A stretch of DNA of 64,000 nucleotides from Altererythrobacter rubellus (GCF_030284385.1 NZ_CP127221.1:1550001-1614000); one strand, 5' to 3'; positions 18,332 to 27,991 are shown, counted from the stretch's first letter. The notes: a model not told the origin generated them from the letters alone. Program-made: numbers and translations.

Positions 18332-18351
18332 TTGCACAATGTGCAGTGCAA
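18332..18351. promoter_or_regulatory. Probable PhaR operator upstream of phaR
   Basis: TTGCACAATGTGCAGTGCAA carries the perfect dyad TGCACA-A-TGTGCA (18333-18345) inside a longer TTGCAC/GTGCAA pair. It starts 42 bp before the phaR start codon, between alr and phaR. PhaR proteins of alphaproteobacteria recognise TGC/GCA-rich half-sites and repress their own genes, so this is the natural candidate operator. The assignment is by position and base content, not by a matrix search. Confidence 0.55.
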
Positions 18352-18358
18352 CATGCGA

Positions 18359-19405
18359 CTACCGCGGCTTGAAGCGTTGTCCCAATGTGGTAAGCAATTC
18401 ATACTGAGACAGGCCCGAATTCGGCGCCACATCGGGAAGGTGGAATGGCACTTCAAGCCAGTCGCCCTCGCGCAAGCTGGGTGCGTTGGAGAGGTCGACA
18501 ATAAGCATGTCCATCGAAACTTTGCCCACGATCGGAAGCCTAGTTTTGCCAAGCAGCAAGTGGCTGCCTTCGCCGCCTCTGCTGCGAAAAAAACCGTCAG
18601 CGTAACCAAGCGATACAACACCCGTTGGCATGGCACATTGGGCAGTAAATTCCGCATTGTAGCCAACAGAGTCACCTGCACTGAGCGAACGGGTTTGCAA
18701 GATTGCAGCTTCCGGCCTGGCGACCTGTCTGATCTTGTTCGCAAGTTCAGGCCTTGGAACACCGCCATACAGCGCCAGTCCAGGCCGCGTCAGGTCGAAG
18801 TGATAGGCGCTTCCAAGCGCGATCCCTGCACTGTTAGTCAAACTGGCGGATTGGTGCGGAACGACTTCTGTTGCTTGTTTAAATACCGCGAGCTGCCGTG
18901 CATTCATGACATTGTCTTCATCGGCGCAAGCGAGGTGCGACATCAAGATATCAACATCCAGCGAGGCAATCGCAGGGTCAGACAAGTCCCCCAGCGAGAC
19001 GCCCAGTCGATTGATCCCGGTATCCACCATCAGTTGGCAAGTTCCGCCGCCGCTTTCATGCCAGAGCCTGGCTTGAGAAACCGAATTGATCACAGGTGCG
19101 GCACCGGTCTGTTGCGCATAGGCAGCGTCAGCCGCATTCATTGGGCCATGCAGCACGGATATCCTGGCCGGTGGTACATGGCTGGCAACCGCTTCGACTT
19201 CGCTCCAGTGTGCAACGAAGAAATGCGTGCAGCCTGCGTCGCGCAAAGCGGGTACGCATGCATCCACGCCCAACGCGTAGCAATCGGCCTTGACAGCTGC
19301 ACCGGTCTTGGCCTCGCCGGACATCGCATCGAGCGCGCGCCAATTATCTGCCAGAACGTCAGCGTCAATTGTCAGCCGCAGGCTGGGCGGCGGAAGTTCA
19401 GCCAT
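18359..19405 (-). CDS. alr: Alanine racemase
   Basis: A PLP enzyme of 348 residues converting L-Ala to D-Ala for peptidoglycan. The PLP lysine is K39 in GAAVKADCYALG, and the catalytic tyrosine lies in SVGYNAEFTA. The barrel motifs (LMVDTGINRLGVS, NSAGIALG, RPGLALYGG) are intact. The start at 19405 (MAELPPPSLRL) is chosen because it overlaps the transporter stop by 8 nt; the in-frame extension to 19474 runs inside the transporter gene. It follows the MFS gene and precedes phaR. Confidence 0.93.
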   Translation of the reverse strand: MAELPPPSLRLTIDADVLADNWRALDAMSGEAKTGAAVKADCYALGVDACVPALRDAGCTHFFVAHWSEVEAVASHVPPARISVLHGPMNAADAAYAQQTGAAPVINSVSQARLWHESGGGTCQLMVDTGINRLGVSLGDLSDPAIASLDVDILMSHLACADEDNVMNARQLAVFKQATEVVPHQSASLTNSAGIALGSAYHFDLTRPGLALYGGVPRPELANKIRQVARPEAAILQTRSLSAGDSVGYNAEFTAQCAMPTGVVSLGYADGFFRSRGGEGSHLLLGKTRLPIVGKVSMDMLIVDLSNAPSLREGDWLEVPFHLPDVAPNSGLSQYELLTTLGQRFKPR

Positions 19406-21035
19406 GTTCGTCTGTGAAGTCTTTCGGTTGGCCATCAGGGATGCCCCACCACAGCACAACGACACCAAATGCAACGACGACCCATGTGTACCAAAGCCCG
19501 GAGTAGATGTTGCCCGTGCTCGCCACGATCACACCTGCAATCAGCGGCAGAAATCCGCCCAGGTAACCCGCGCCGATGTGATACGGGATCGACATCGAGC
19601 TGTAGCGAATGGTTGGGGGAAACATTTCAGAAAGCAGCGCTGCAACCGAACCGTATGTGAGCGCTGATAGCATGCCCAGCCCGAGCAGGATCGCGACAAT
19701 GCCAAGGATATTAGCGGCCGCCGGTTGTTGCTTGCTGAAGTCAAAACCGTACTCACCCAACGCATCGCGAATACCGGCATTGCGCGCGGCACCATCATCA
19801 AACCATTCTTGCTCAAGCGTCACGTCTTCAACGCCTGCGAGCAATCTCAGATCTGTGGCTGGCTCAACCTTGTAAGGGACGCCAGCGGCCGTAAGCGTTT
19901 CCAGCACCTTGCCGCATTCGGTCTGCTCCCGGTTGAACATTTCGGCGAACGGGTCTGTCGTGCACTGGCTACCCTGGACCACAATCGGGGTCTGCTGGGC
20001 GGCGCGCTCAAGACCCGGATTGGCCAGACTGCCCATGCCCCAGAAAGCCGGGAACAGCAGAAGCAACGTCAAGACAGCGCCGATCATAATCGGTTTTTTG
20101 CGGCCAATCGTGTCCGACCATTTGCCGATCATGACGTAAAAACTCATCGCGATCAGGCCGGAGAAGAAAAGGATAAGCTCGACCGTCAGATCATCGACAT
20201 GCATCGGCCCCCTCAGGAAGCTCATGCCGGAGAAAAACGCGGTGTACCAGATAGTGGTCAGAATGCCGGTTACGCCAAACAGCGCGACAAATATCCGCTT
20301 CTTGTTTCCGGGATAGGTGAAGCTCTCCTTGAACGGATTGCCGGCGATTTTTCCCTCCGCCTTCATCGCCTGGAACACCGGGCTTTCTGACAGCATCAGG
20401 CGCATCCAAAGAGAGATCACGAGCAGAATGATCGAGAGCAGGAATGGCACGCGCCAGCCCCAAGCGGCAAAGTCATCTGCCGGGATAAGATACCGGCAAG
20501 CCAACACAACTGCGATGGACAGAACGAAGCCGCCAGCAACACTGGCCTGGATGAAGCTAGTATAGAAACCGCGCTTTTCCGGTGGAGCGTGCTCGGCAAC
20601 ATAAATCGCTGCGCCGCCATACTCTCCGCCTAAGGCGAGGCCCTGGATCACGCGCAGCAAAATCACGATAATCGGTGCAGCAATACCGATCGTGTCTATG
20701 GTCGGGATCATGCCCACCCCGGCGGTGGCAATGCCCATCAGGGTCACAGTTACAAGGAACGTATATTTGCGCCCCAGCTTGTCGCCCAGATATCCAAACA
20801 GGATCGCGCCAATCGGACGAAAGGCAAACCCGACTGCAAATGTTGACCAGACGAGCAGCAGTCCAAGCGTTTCATTGTCCGTATCATAGAACGCATCCTT
20901 CAGGATGTAGGCAAGCGTGCCGTAGATGAAGAAATCATACCATTCGAAAACGGTGCCCGCCGAGCTCGCTCCGATTACAAGTTTGATTTCTTTCTCGGAC
21001 GGTTCGCGAACCGCGACGCTAGCGCTTTCTGACAT
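19398..21035 (-). CDS. MHS-type MFS transporter with large periplasmic insert
   Basis: A 545-residue major facilitator protein. The N-terminal GASSAGTVFEWYDFFIYGT, the GYLGDKLGRK loop and the LGGEYGGAAIYVAEHAP motif are those of the metabolite:H+ symporter family (KgtP/ProP-like), which move organic acids or osmolytes. Twelve membrane segments can be traced. Between segments 9 and 10, residues of about 338-440 form an extra hydrophilic domain facing the periplasm, with two cysteines (about 358 and 374) that could form a disulfide. Alr starts inside its last codons. The substrate is unknown. Confidence 0.87.
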   Translation of the reverse strand: MSESASVAVREPSEKEIKLVIGASSAGTVFEWYDFFIYGTLAYILKDAFYDTDNETLGLLLVWSTFAVGFAFRPIGAILFGYLGDKLGRKYTFLVTVTLMGIATAGVGMIPTIDTIGIAAPIIVILLRVIQGLALGGEYGGAAIYVAEHAPPEKRGFYTSFIQASVAGGFVLSIAVVLACRYLIPADDFAAWGWRVPFLLSIILLVISLWMRLMLSESPVFQAMKAEGKIAGNPFKESFTYPGNKKRIFVALFGVTGILTTIWYTAFFSGMSFLRGPMHVDDLTVELILFFSGLIAMSFYVMIGKWSDTIGRKKPIMIGAVLTLLLLFPAFWGMGSLANPGLERAAQQTPIVVQGSQCTTDPFAEMFNREQTECGKVLETLTAAGVPYKVEPATDLRLLAGVEDVTLEQEWFDDGAARNAGIRDALGEYGFDFSKQQPAAANILGIVAILLGLGMLSALTYGSVAALLSEMFPPTIRYSSMSIPYHIGAGYLGGFLPLIAGVIVASTGNIYSGLWYTWVVVAFGVVVLWWGIPDGQPKDFTDEHG

Positions 21036-21077
21036 GGCTGCTGCACTCTCCCCTACAACATTGTGCGATGCGCCGCT

Positions 21078-21524
21078 CTAGCGTGTGTCTGGAACCTTGC
21101 AAAGCGCTTGCTGGGCAGCCTTCCACGGTAACAGGATTGCGCCGTGGCGCCCCTTTAGTTCGCGCGCCGCAGACAGGGCCTGAAAGTCTGGCCAATCGGG
21201 TTCAGGTGCGGACGGATCTTTCATCCAGGCTTCTATTTTCGCAAGGACGAGATTGATCGATGTCAGCCTGGCCCCTGCTGCCGCACGCGCAAATACCGCC
21301 GCAGCGGCCTGACCAACTGCGCAAGCTGACACGCCCAGCCCTAACTCCGCGATTGCGTCTTGGTCGGTGAGATTGATGCCGACCGTTAAAGAGCTGCCGC
21401 AGGTCGTGGAGCGCGAACTTCCCTCTGCCTGCCAATCCCCCGAGAGCGGAAAGGCAGCCAATTCTGTCGCCAGTGATAGCAGATTGGGAGTGTAAAGTTT
21501 CGCCGCAGTGCTGGCGGGCATCAC
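21078..21524 (-). CDS. NifU/IscU-like iron-sulfur scaffold protein
   Basis: A 148-residue protein of the NifU N-terminal family. The three expected cysteines are visible: STTCGSSL, GVSACAVGQAAAA, and a late ALCKV. The GRHGAILLPWKAAQQAL tail resembles the SufU end (RxxCxxLP-like). It probably acts as a scaffold or in sulfur transfer for Fe-S assembly. The start overlaps the cvpA stop by 4 nt. No other suf or isc gene is in the window. Ligand-binding capacity is inferred from the cysteines. Confidence 0.82.
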   Translation of the reverse strand: MMPASTAAKLYTPNLLSLATELAAFPLSGDWQAEGSSRSTTCGSSLTVGINLTDQDAIAELGLGVSACAVGQAAAAVFARAAAGARLTSINLVLAKIEAWMKDPSAPEPDWPDFQALSAARELKGRHGAILLPWKAAQQALCKVPDTR

Positions 21525-22039
21525 TCGCCTTCCACATCGATACGCAGGCGTTCCCTGCGTTCGGCAATAGTATTCACCAGATCACTCGAAGCGGAATCGA
21601 TGACTGGGTATGTGCGTGCTGTGGTGATCCAGACGGGGCGCCCTTTGTACCCCCACAAGCTATCAAATCCGAGCGCGATGACCGAGAACGCAAACACTGT
21701 AATCAGCGCGCCCTTGACCACGCCAAATCCAAATCCCAGCACGCGGTCGATCGGTCCCATAATCGAACCGCGCGATGCCTCACCCACGTTGTTTGCGATG
21801 AGTTTCATGGCCGCATATGGGATGAGCAACAAAAGTGCGAACGCGAGGATAGAAGTTGTCGGTTCTGCATCGAGATACTCGAGCAGGATTTCCGTAAAAG
21901 GCTCGTGCAAATAGTAGATTGCCGCCGCGGCCAATGCCCATGCTGCGAGCGATAACACCTCCTGCACCAATCCGCGCAGAAAGCCGCCTATCGCAGCCAC
22001 CCCGATAATGATGAAAACAATGATATCGAACCCGTTCAT
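21521..22039 (-). CDS. CvpA family membrane protein
   Basis: A 172-residue membrane protein with four predicted helices: an N-terminal one (IIVFIIIGVAAIGGFLRGLV), then LSLAAWALAAAAIYYL, ILAFALLLLIPYAAMKLI, and VVKGALITVFAFSVIALGF. The GFLRGLVQEVLSL motif and the MGPIDRVLGFGFGVVKG motif are diagnostic of CvpA. The family was linked to colicin V production in E. coli and more generally to envelope homeostasis. It lies between radA (9-bp gap) and the NifU-like gene (4-nt overlap). Confidence 0.92.
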   Translation of the reverse strand: MNGFDIIVFIIIGVAAIGGFLRGLVQEVLSLAAWALAAAAIYYLHEPFTEILLEYLDAEPTTSILAFALLLLIPYAAMKLIANNVGEASRGSIMGPIDRVLGFGFGVVKGALITVFAFSVIALGFDSLWGYKGRPVWITTARTYPVIDSASSDLVNTIAERRERLRIDVEGE

Positions 22040-22048
22040 GGGGGCGGA

Positions 22049-23416
22049 TTATGACTTTGACATCACGCGGTCAACGAGGTTCGCAACTTGTCCCAAACCA
22101 TTGAACGCGATTTTGGATGCACCGGTCTTGCTGCTCGCCGGGCCAAAAGCAGCGGCAAAGCCAAGTTTGGCCGCTTCCTTGACGCGCAAATTGGCATGAG
22201 CAACGGGGCGCACTTCGCCGGAGAGTGACACCTCACCGAACCAGACCGACTTATCAGGGAGCGGCCGATCCGCCAACGCGCTGACCAGCGCGGCCGCCAC
22301 CGCCATATCGGCGGCGGGATCTGATAAACGGTACCCGCCGGCAATATTCAAATACACTTCGGCCGAACTGAAATTGAGCCCGCAGCGAGATTCCAGCACC
22401 GCCAACAACATCGCCAATTTGCTGTTGTCCCAACCGACCACCGATCGCCGGGGCGTTGCTCCCGATTGCAAGCGGACAATCAAGGCTTGAATTTCGACCA
22501 GGACGGGCCGTGTTCCTTCGAGAGCGGGGAAAACCGCGCTGCCTGCCAATGGTTGATCCCGTCCAGATAGAAACAGCATCGAAGGGTTGCTGACTTCTTC
22601 CAACCCTTCCTGCTCCATAGAGAACACGCCGATCTCGTCGACCGCGCCAAAGCGGTTCTTGAGTGCGCGCAGGATGCGGTATTGATGGCTCCGCTCTCCC
22701 TCAAAGCTCATCACGACATCGACCATGTGTTCCAGCACGCGCGGCCCAGCGATGCTGCCGTCTTTGGTCACATGTCCGACAAGCACGAGCGCGACACCAT
22801 TCTCCTTGGCGTATCGGATCAATTCAAAGGCACATCCGCGAACCTGACTAACAGTGCCCGGAGCCCCCTCGATTGTGTCCGAATACATGGTCTGGATCGA
22901 ATCGATCACTAACAGAGCTGGCGCTTCCATCTGACCCAATGTCGTCAGGATATTCCGCACTGATGTTTCTGACGCCAGCTGAAGCGGTGCATCGGACAAG
23001 CCGAGCCGTGCTGCGCGCATCCGCACCTGGCCCGCGGCCTCCTCTCCGCTGACATAAACCACACTTCCACCATTCTTCGCTATGGTCGCTGAAGTCTGTA
23101 GCAAAAGAGTGGATTTCCCGATCCCGGGATCACCGCCCATCAGCACCGCCGAGCCGGGCACCAGCCCACCGCCAAGTGCGCGGTCAAATTCCGCCAGTCC
23201 CGTCGAACGGCGTTTGGGTAATTCTGTTGGCGCATTCAGTTCTTCAAAGGCAACCGCACGACCGCCTCTCGATAGGTCATGCTTTTGCGAGAACACGGTC
23301 GCTGGCGCATCCTCAACCATAGTGTTCCATTCGGCACAATCGGGGCATTGCCCCTGCCACCGGTGTGTCACGCTTCCACAAGACTGACAGACATATCGCT
23401 TCTTTGCTTTCGCCAT
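22049..23416 (-). CDS. radA: DNA repair protein RadA
   Basis: A RecA-like branch-migration ATPase of 455 residues. The N-terminal zinc finger is CQSCG...CPDC (VCQSCGSVTHRWQGQCPDC). Walker A is GGDPGIGKSTLL, the Sms-specific KNRFG motif is in LRALKNRFGAVDEIGVF, and a C-terminal Lon-like domain follows (from about residue 270). The start at 23416 (MAKAKKRYVC) places the zinc finger directly at the N terminus; an in-frame extension to 23452 is unlikely. It is divergent from the patatin gene (71 bp). Confidence 0.96.
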   Translation of the reverse strand: MAKAKKRYVCQSCGSVTHRWQGQCPDCAEWNTMVEDAPATVFSQKHDLSRGGRAVAFEELNAPTELPKRRSTGLAEFDRALGGGLVPGSAVLMGGDPGIGKSTLLLQTSATIAKNGGSVVYVSGEEAAGQVRMRAARLGLSDAPLQLASETSVRNILTTLGQMEAPALLVIDSIQTMYSDTIEGAPGTVSQVRGCAFELIRYAKENGVALVLVGHVTKDGSIAGPRVLEHMVDVVMSFEGERSHQYRILRALKNRFGAVDEIGVFSMEQEGLEEVSNPSMLFLSGRDQPLAGSAVFPALEGTRPVLVEIQALIVRLQSGATPRRSVVGWDNSKLAMLLAVLESRCGLNFSSAEVYLNIAGGYRLSDPAADMAVAAALVSALADRPLPDKSVWFGEVSLSGEVRPVAHANLRVKEAAKLGFAAAFGPASSKTGASKIAFNGLGQVANLVDRVMSKS

Positions 23417-23487
23417 CCGCAGATCGATAAACGGAACATAGGCAGAACGCAATTGCCTTCTGTGGTTAAACCCCTAAGGAAATCAAC

Positions 23488-25809
23488 ATGCACCAGAAGG
23501 AACTTCGTATTGCATTGGTTTGCTACGGCGGCGTCAGCCTGGCGATATACATGCACGGTGTTACGAAAGAGCTCTGGCATCTGGCCCGCGCAAGCAGATC
23601 CTACCACCTGGAGGAAGAGCCAGAGGGGCACGTGGCCAAGGTCTATCATGACTTGCTGGGAGAGATTGAGGCGCAACAAGGACTAAGATTGCGCGTGCTG
23701 CCTGATATTCTAACCGGCGCAAGTGCAGGCGGGATAAACGCGGTATTTCTGTCACAAGCTATATTCGCCGGACATTCGCTTGAGCCACTTACCGATCTGT
23801 GGCTTGAGAATGCCGATGTCGACAAATTGCTGGACCCCGATGCCCGCCCAATGTGGAAGTTCGCCAAATTCTGGGCCCAACCGATAGCCTGGTGGCTGTT
23901 CAAGCGACCCGGCAATGTGGTGTCGGAGAGCGTCGCCCCTGAAACGCGGAGCGAGGTGCGCCGGAAGGTCTCGCGTTTTGTGCGGGGGCGATGGTTCCAG
24001 CCACCCTTTTCCGGCGACAATTTTTCGCAGCTACTGTTCGATGCAATCAAGGCGATGAACGCCAATGAAACGGGGCCGCCGCTTTTGCCACCAGGCCATC
24101 CGTTGGATTTGCTGGTAACGGCCACAGATTTTCGCGGGCATGTAGAGATGCTGCGCCTTCATAGCCCGGCGGTTGTTGAAGAAAGCGAACACCGCTTGCC
24201 GATCGGATTTCGTGGTCTGACCCCGGCTCAATCTGGTGCAGGACTTGCTGATCCGCTTGAGCTGACGATTGCAGCGCGCGCGACGGCAAGCTTCCCGGGC
24301 GCCTTCCCGCCGCTTGAACTGGCAGAGATCGATCGTTTGGCCCAGCGAAGCAAACACCATTGGCAAACTCGCGGTGCCTTTCTGAAACGTGTCATGCCCA
24401 CTCACGTGCGTCTGGGCACGACCGAACAAGTTGCGCTTATCGATGGCTCGGTGCTGGTCAACGCACCGTTTGAGGGCGCAATTGATGCCCTGCACGGCCG
24501 CCCTGCCCATCGTGAAGTAGACCGGAGATTTGTATATATCGATCCGCGTCCAGATCGGATTGCTTCGCTCAAAGATGAGGAACAAAAGCCCGTCGGGTTC
24601 TTCGCTGCGATTTTCGGTTCGATATCCGCCCTGCCGCGAGAGCAACCGATCCGCGACAATCTGGAAGAGTTGAAACAGCAATCCCGCAACGCCGAAAGGT
24701 TGCAGCAAATCCTTGCCGGTCTTCGGCCTGAAGTCGACCGCGCGGTTGAGAAACTTTTCGGGCTGACATTCTTCCTCGACCGGCCAACGCCCAAACGGCT
24801 GCACAACTGGCGCGCGAAAGCGCAGCAATCGGCAGCGCAAGAAGCAGGCTATACTTTCCATTCCTACGCGCAGGTGAAACTGGCAGGTATTGTCGAACGC
24901 CTGGCGAAATTGGTTCATCAGGCGGCACCGCAACTGGATCTGCCCGACTGTGATCCCATTGTTTCTACCCTGCGCGGCGAATTAATGCGGCGCGGGTTGG
25001 ATCAATTGTCCGAGGAAAATGGCGGTGCAAGCGAGGCTGCAATCGCATTCTTCCGGACACATGATCTGGGCTTCCGGATTCGCCGTTTGCGCTTGCTGGC
25101 GCGGCGATTGGCGCGCGATTGGGAGCGTGATCCCGAAATTCCTGACGATGTACTGGACCTCGCGAGGGGTGAAATCTACGCCATTATGCGGCTATACCTT
25201 GATCGGGACAAGCATGCGGTTCGGCACCCTGAATTCGGTGACCTGGCCGCCAATGTTTTTGCCGATCCCGGCGCGGTGTTGGACCACTTGGGGGCGCATC
25301 GCTTGCTGCCGGAAATCGATGATGAAGCGCTAGATCGCCTTTGCGCTGCACTGGCACAGATGCCCAAGCAACTTCGCCGACGTATGCTGTTCGCCTACCT
25401 CGGGTTTCCGTTTTACGATGTCGCGACGCTGCCACTGTTGCGGCACGAAGGATTTACCGAATACGATCCGATCAAAGTGGATCGAATTTCTCCTGATGAT
25501 GCCCCATCGATACGAGATGGCGGCGCCAGAGCGACGCTGCGCGGCATAGAGTTCTACAACTTTGGCGCTTTCTTTAGCCGTGCCTATCGCGAGAATGACT
25601 ATCTATGGGGCCGATTGCACGGGGCAGAGCGGATGATCGACCTTGTTTGCTCAACAGTAGACAGCGGTGTTGATAGCCGCGTCTGCCATGGGTTCAAGCG
25701 GCGCGCATTCGAAGCAATCCTGCAGGAAGAGACCGAAGCCGGACGCTGCGACGCCGGCCTGATCGAAAGCCTGAAAAGTGAAATCGCGGCGAAGTTTGAT
25801 ACCGTTTAA
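23488..25809 (+). CDS. Patatin-like phospholipase, long form
   Basis: A 773-residue protein with a patatin domain in the first ~350 residues. The N-terminal RIALVCYGGVSLAIYMHGVT gives the oxyanion loop, the nucleophile serine is in ILTGASAGGINAVFL (GxSxG), and the Asp of the dyad is in ALIDGSVLVNAPF. The C-terminal 400 residues are helical and specific to this long family, often annotated simply as 'patatin-like protein'. There is no signal peptide. The start follows AAGGAAA with good spacing. It likely hydrolyses lipid acyl esters. It converges on the MBL gene with a 9-bp gap. Confidence 0.9.
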   Translation: MHQKELRIALVCYGGVSLAIYMHGVTKELWHLARASRSYHLEEEPEGHVAKVYHDLLGEIEAQQGLRLRVLPDILTGASAGGINAVFLSQAIFAGHSLEPLTDLWLENADVDKLLDPDARPMWKFAKFWAQPIAWWLFKRPGNVVSESVAPETRSEVRRKVSRFVRGRWFQPPFSGDNFSQLLFDAIKAMNANETGPPLLPPGHPLDLLVTATDFRGHVEMLRLHSPAVVEESEHRLPIGFRGLTPAQSGAGLADPLELTIAARATASFPGAFPPLELAEIDRLAQRSKHHWQTRGAFLKRVMPTHVRLGTTEQVALIDGSVLVNAPFEGAIDALHGRPAHREVDRRFVYIDPRPDRIASLKDEEQKPVGFFAAIFGSISALPREQPIRDNLEELKQQSRNAERLQQILAGLRPEVDRAVEKLFGLTFFLDRPTPKRLHNWRAKAQQSAAQEAGYTFHSYAQVKLAGIVERLAKLVHQAAPQLDLPDCDPIVSTLRGELMRRGLDQLSEENGGASEAAIAFFRTHDLGFRIRRLRLLARRLARDWERDPEIPDDVLDLARGEIYAIMRLYLDRDKHAVRHPEFGDLAANVFADPGAVLDHLGAHRLLPEIDDEALDRLCAALAQMPKQLRRRMLFAYLGFPFYDVATLPLLRHEGFTEYDPIKVDRISPDDAPSIRDGGARATLRGIEFYNFGAFFSRAYRENDYLWGRLHGAERMIDLVCSTVDSGVDSRVCHGFKRRAFEAILQEETEAGRCDAGLIESLKSEIAAKFDTV

Positions 25810-25818
25810 GCTGTCGAA

Positions 25819-26706
25819 TTAGTTGAGGCTTTTCCAAACGGCCTCAATAAACCGATCTTCGTTGATGAAGCCTTCACCCCCATCAAAACTGTCGAGCGGG
25901 TGCAAGGCTTGAGCTTCCTCCAGCGATGATCCGGAATCGCGCAGCGCGCGAATTCGGGTCACAGCCTCACCTACAGTGTTGCGATAAGCGATCAATTCGC
26001 GGCGATCCGACATTGTGCCATGGCCCGGGATCACCTTTGTATCCTCATCCATCAGGTTGATCGCGCTATCCAGCGAATAGAGCAGGTCTTCGATATCACC
26101 GCCGGACGCCACATCGACAAAGGGCCAGCCCGGTATCTTGAAGTAAAGATCGCCCATATGGACGATATTCTTTTCGCGCCAGCGCACGATACTGTCGCCA
26201 TCGGTTTGGCCACCACCGACAAACACGACATCAATTGTGTCGCCATTGAGGTGCAAGGTCACACCGCGTTCATAAGTGACAACAGGCAGAGCCACCTTGG
26301 GTGACGGCGGCGTTACGCGCTCACCGCGGGTCGGCGGGAATGACATCCGGACGCGCACATTGTGATGCGCGGAGATCGTTGCGCCACTGCCGCCGAAATG
26401 TTCGTTTCCGCCCGTGTGGTCACCGTGCCAATGCGTATTGACGACATATTTGACGGGCGTCGCGCCAAGATAGGCGACCGCGCCTTCGATCTTCTCTGAT
26501 AGCGGCGCGAACTGGTCATCGATCAGGATCGTGCCATCCTCACCATGGCTAACAGCCATATTGCCGCCCGCATCGAAAAGTACGGCCACACCCTGCGCCA
26601 ACTTTTCGGAAGTAATCTCCACCTCGCTGAAGTCTCGCTGAGCTGCCAGGGGCGATGCAATAAAGATCGATGCGGTTGCTAGTGCGGTGGCGAAAATGCG
26701 TTTCAT
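25819..26706 (-). CDS. Secreted MBL-fold metallo-hydrolase
   Basis: A 295-residue periplasmic protein with a signal peptide (MKRIFATALATASIFIASPL ending near AAQ). The zinc motif HWHGDH is in YVVNTHWHGDHTGGNEHF, with further ligand regions around HMGDLYFK and VIPGHGTMSD. It resembles the broad group of quinoprotein-relay-like or glyoxalase-like MBL proteins rather than a proven beta-lactamase. No substrate can be named. It is downstream of dnaJ on the same strand, 66 bp away, and is probably an independent gene. Confidence 0.85.
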   Translation of the reverse strand: MKRIFATALATASIFIASPLAAQRDFSEVEITSEKLAQGVAVLFDAGGNMAVSHGEDGTILIDDQFAPLSEKIEGAVAYLGATPVKYVVNTHWHGDHTGGNEHFGGSGATISAHHNVRVRMSFPPTRGERVTPPSPKVALPVVTYERGVTLHLNGDTIDVVFVGGGQTDGDSIVRWREKNIVHMGDLYFKIPGWPFVDVASGGDIEDLLYSLDSAINLMDEDTKVIPGHGTMSDRRELIAYRNTVGEAVTRIRALRDSGSSLEEAQALHPLDSFDGGEGFINEDRFIEAVWKSLN

Positions 26707-26772
26707 GACTGTTCCCTCTGTTTGACCTAGGCTTAAGTCTTGCCGAGAGAAGGGTCGAGAATTGCCCGTAAA

Positions 26773-27912
26773 TTAACTGCCGAACGCTTCCTTCACGCGG
26801 TCGAAAAAGCCCTTGCTTTCGGGGCATTCTTCACCGGTTTCGGTTTCGCGAAACTGCTTCAGCAGTTCCTTTTGCGCCTTGGACAGTTTGGTCGGTGTTT
26901 CCACCGCAATTTCGACCACCAGGTCACCACGTCCGCGGCCTTGCAGCACGGGCATCCCCGCTCCGCGTACGCGCAACTGCTTGCCGGATTGAATGCCCAC
27001 CGGGATTTCAACGCTGTTATCGTCACCGCCCAGATCAGGGATATCGACCGTGCCGCCAAGCGCAGCTGTAGTGAAGCTGATCGGAACGCGCGTGAGCAGC
27101 GTCGTGCCCTCGCGCTGGAAAACCGCGTGCGGCTTCACATGTACGAAAATGTATAGATCGCCCGCAGGAGCGCCTCTGGGCCCGGCCTCCCCCTTGCCAG
27201 ACAAACGAATGCGCGTACCGGTATCGACGCCTGGCGGAACTTCAACCTCGAGTGAGCGCGCCTTGTCGACGACCCCTTCCCCGCGGCAATCACCGCAAGG
27301 GTTTTCGATCACAGCGCCGCGGCCGTGACAGGTCGGGCATGGGCGTTCAACCACGAAGAAACCTTGCTTGGCGCGAACTTTGCCGTGACCATCGCACATT
27401 CGACATTCGCGTTCGCTTGTACCCGGAGTAGCGCCAGACCCATCGCAAGTGCCGCAGCTCTGCGAGACTTCGATTTCCAGCTCGACTGTTTTTCCGTGGA
27501 AGGCATCGTCCAGGCTGACTTCCAAATCATATCGGAGATCCGCTCCGCGCCGCGGCTGCGCGCGTTGCCGCCCGCCACCGCCGCCAAAAGCGCTGCCGAA
27601 AATAGTCTCGAAGATGTCCCCGATATCGCCAAAATCGCCTTGCGGACCACGACCGCCGCCGCCACCGCCGGACATTCTCTGCGTATATGCTGAATGGCCA
27701 TAGCGATCATAGGCCGCGCGCTTCTGCGGGTCCTTCAGGCAATCATAGGCCTCGTTGATGGCCTTGAATTTTGCCTCACTCTCGGCATCGCCCGGATTAC
27801 GATCCGGATGATACTTCATCGCAAGCTTGCGGTATGAGCTCTTCAGCGCACCGCCGTCAACGTCGCGCGAGACTTGAAGCAATTCGTAATAGTCGATGTC
27901 GGTAGATGCCAT
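26773..27912 (-). CDS. dnaJ: Chaperone DnaJ
   Basis: A 379-residue co-chaperone that stimulates DnaK ATPase. The J domain is at 1-70 with HPD in MKYHPDRNPGD. A Gly-rich stretch follows (SGGGGGGRG). Four CxxCxGxG zinc repeats run from about 148 to 210 (CGTCDGSGA, CRMCDGHGK, CPTCHGRGA, CGDCRGEGV). The substrate-binding C domains follow. It lies 79 bp downstream of dnaK on the same strand and is probably expressed with it under heat shock. Confidence 0.97.
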   Translation of the reverse strand: MASTDIDYYELLQVSRDVDGGALKSSYRKLAMKYHPDRNPGDAESEAKFKAINEAYDCLKDPQKRAAYDRYGHSAYTQRMSGGGGGGRGPQGDFGDIGDIFETIFGSAFGGGGGRQRAQPRRGADLRYDLEVSLDDAFHGKTVELEIEVSQSCGTCDGSGATPGTSERECRMCDGHGKVRAKQGFFVVERPCPTCHGRGAVIENPCGDCRGEGVVDKARSLEVEVPPGVDTGTRIRLSGKGEAGPRGAPAGDLYIFVHVKPHAVFQREGTTLLTRVPISFTTAALGGTVDIPDLGGDDNSVEIPVGIQSGKQLRVRGAGMPVLQGRGRGDLVVEIAVETPTKLSKAQKELLKQFRETETGEECPESKGFFDRVKEAFGS

Positions 27913-27991
27913 GCTGCTGCTTCCCTGCCCTAAACGCTAACCGCCACCGGCGCTATATGCGCTGGCGGCGGCAGAGTTTCCCATTAGGACA

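Noticed and set aside
18326..18352. A CIRCE-like match (TTAGCACTT...) near phaR
   Set aside because: The right half-site does not fit GAGTGCTAA. The TGC-rich dyad in front of phaR explains the sequence better.
24031..24933. A 300-codon minus-strand frame antisense to the patatin gene
   Set aside because: The sense strand carries clear catalytic motifs; this is a shadow.
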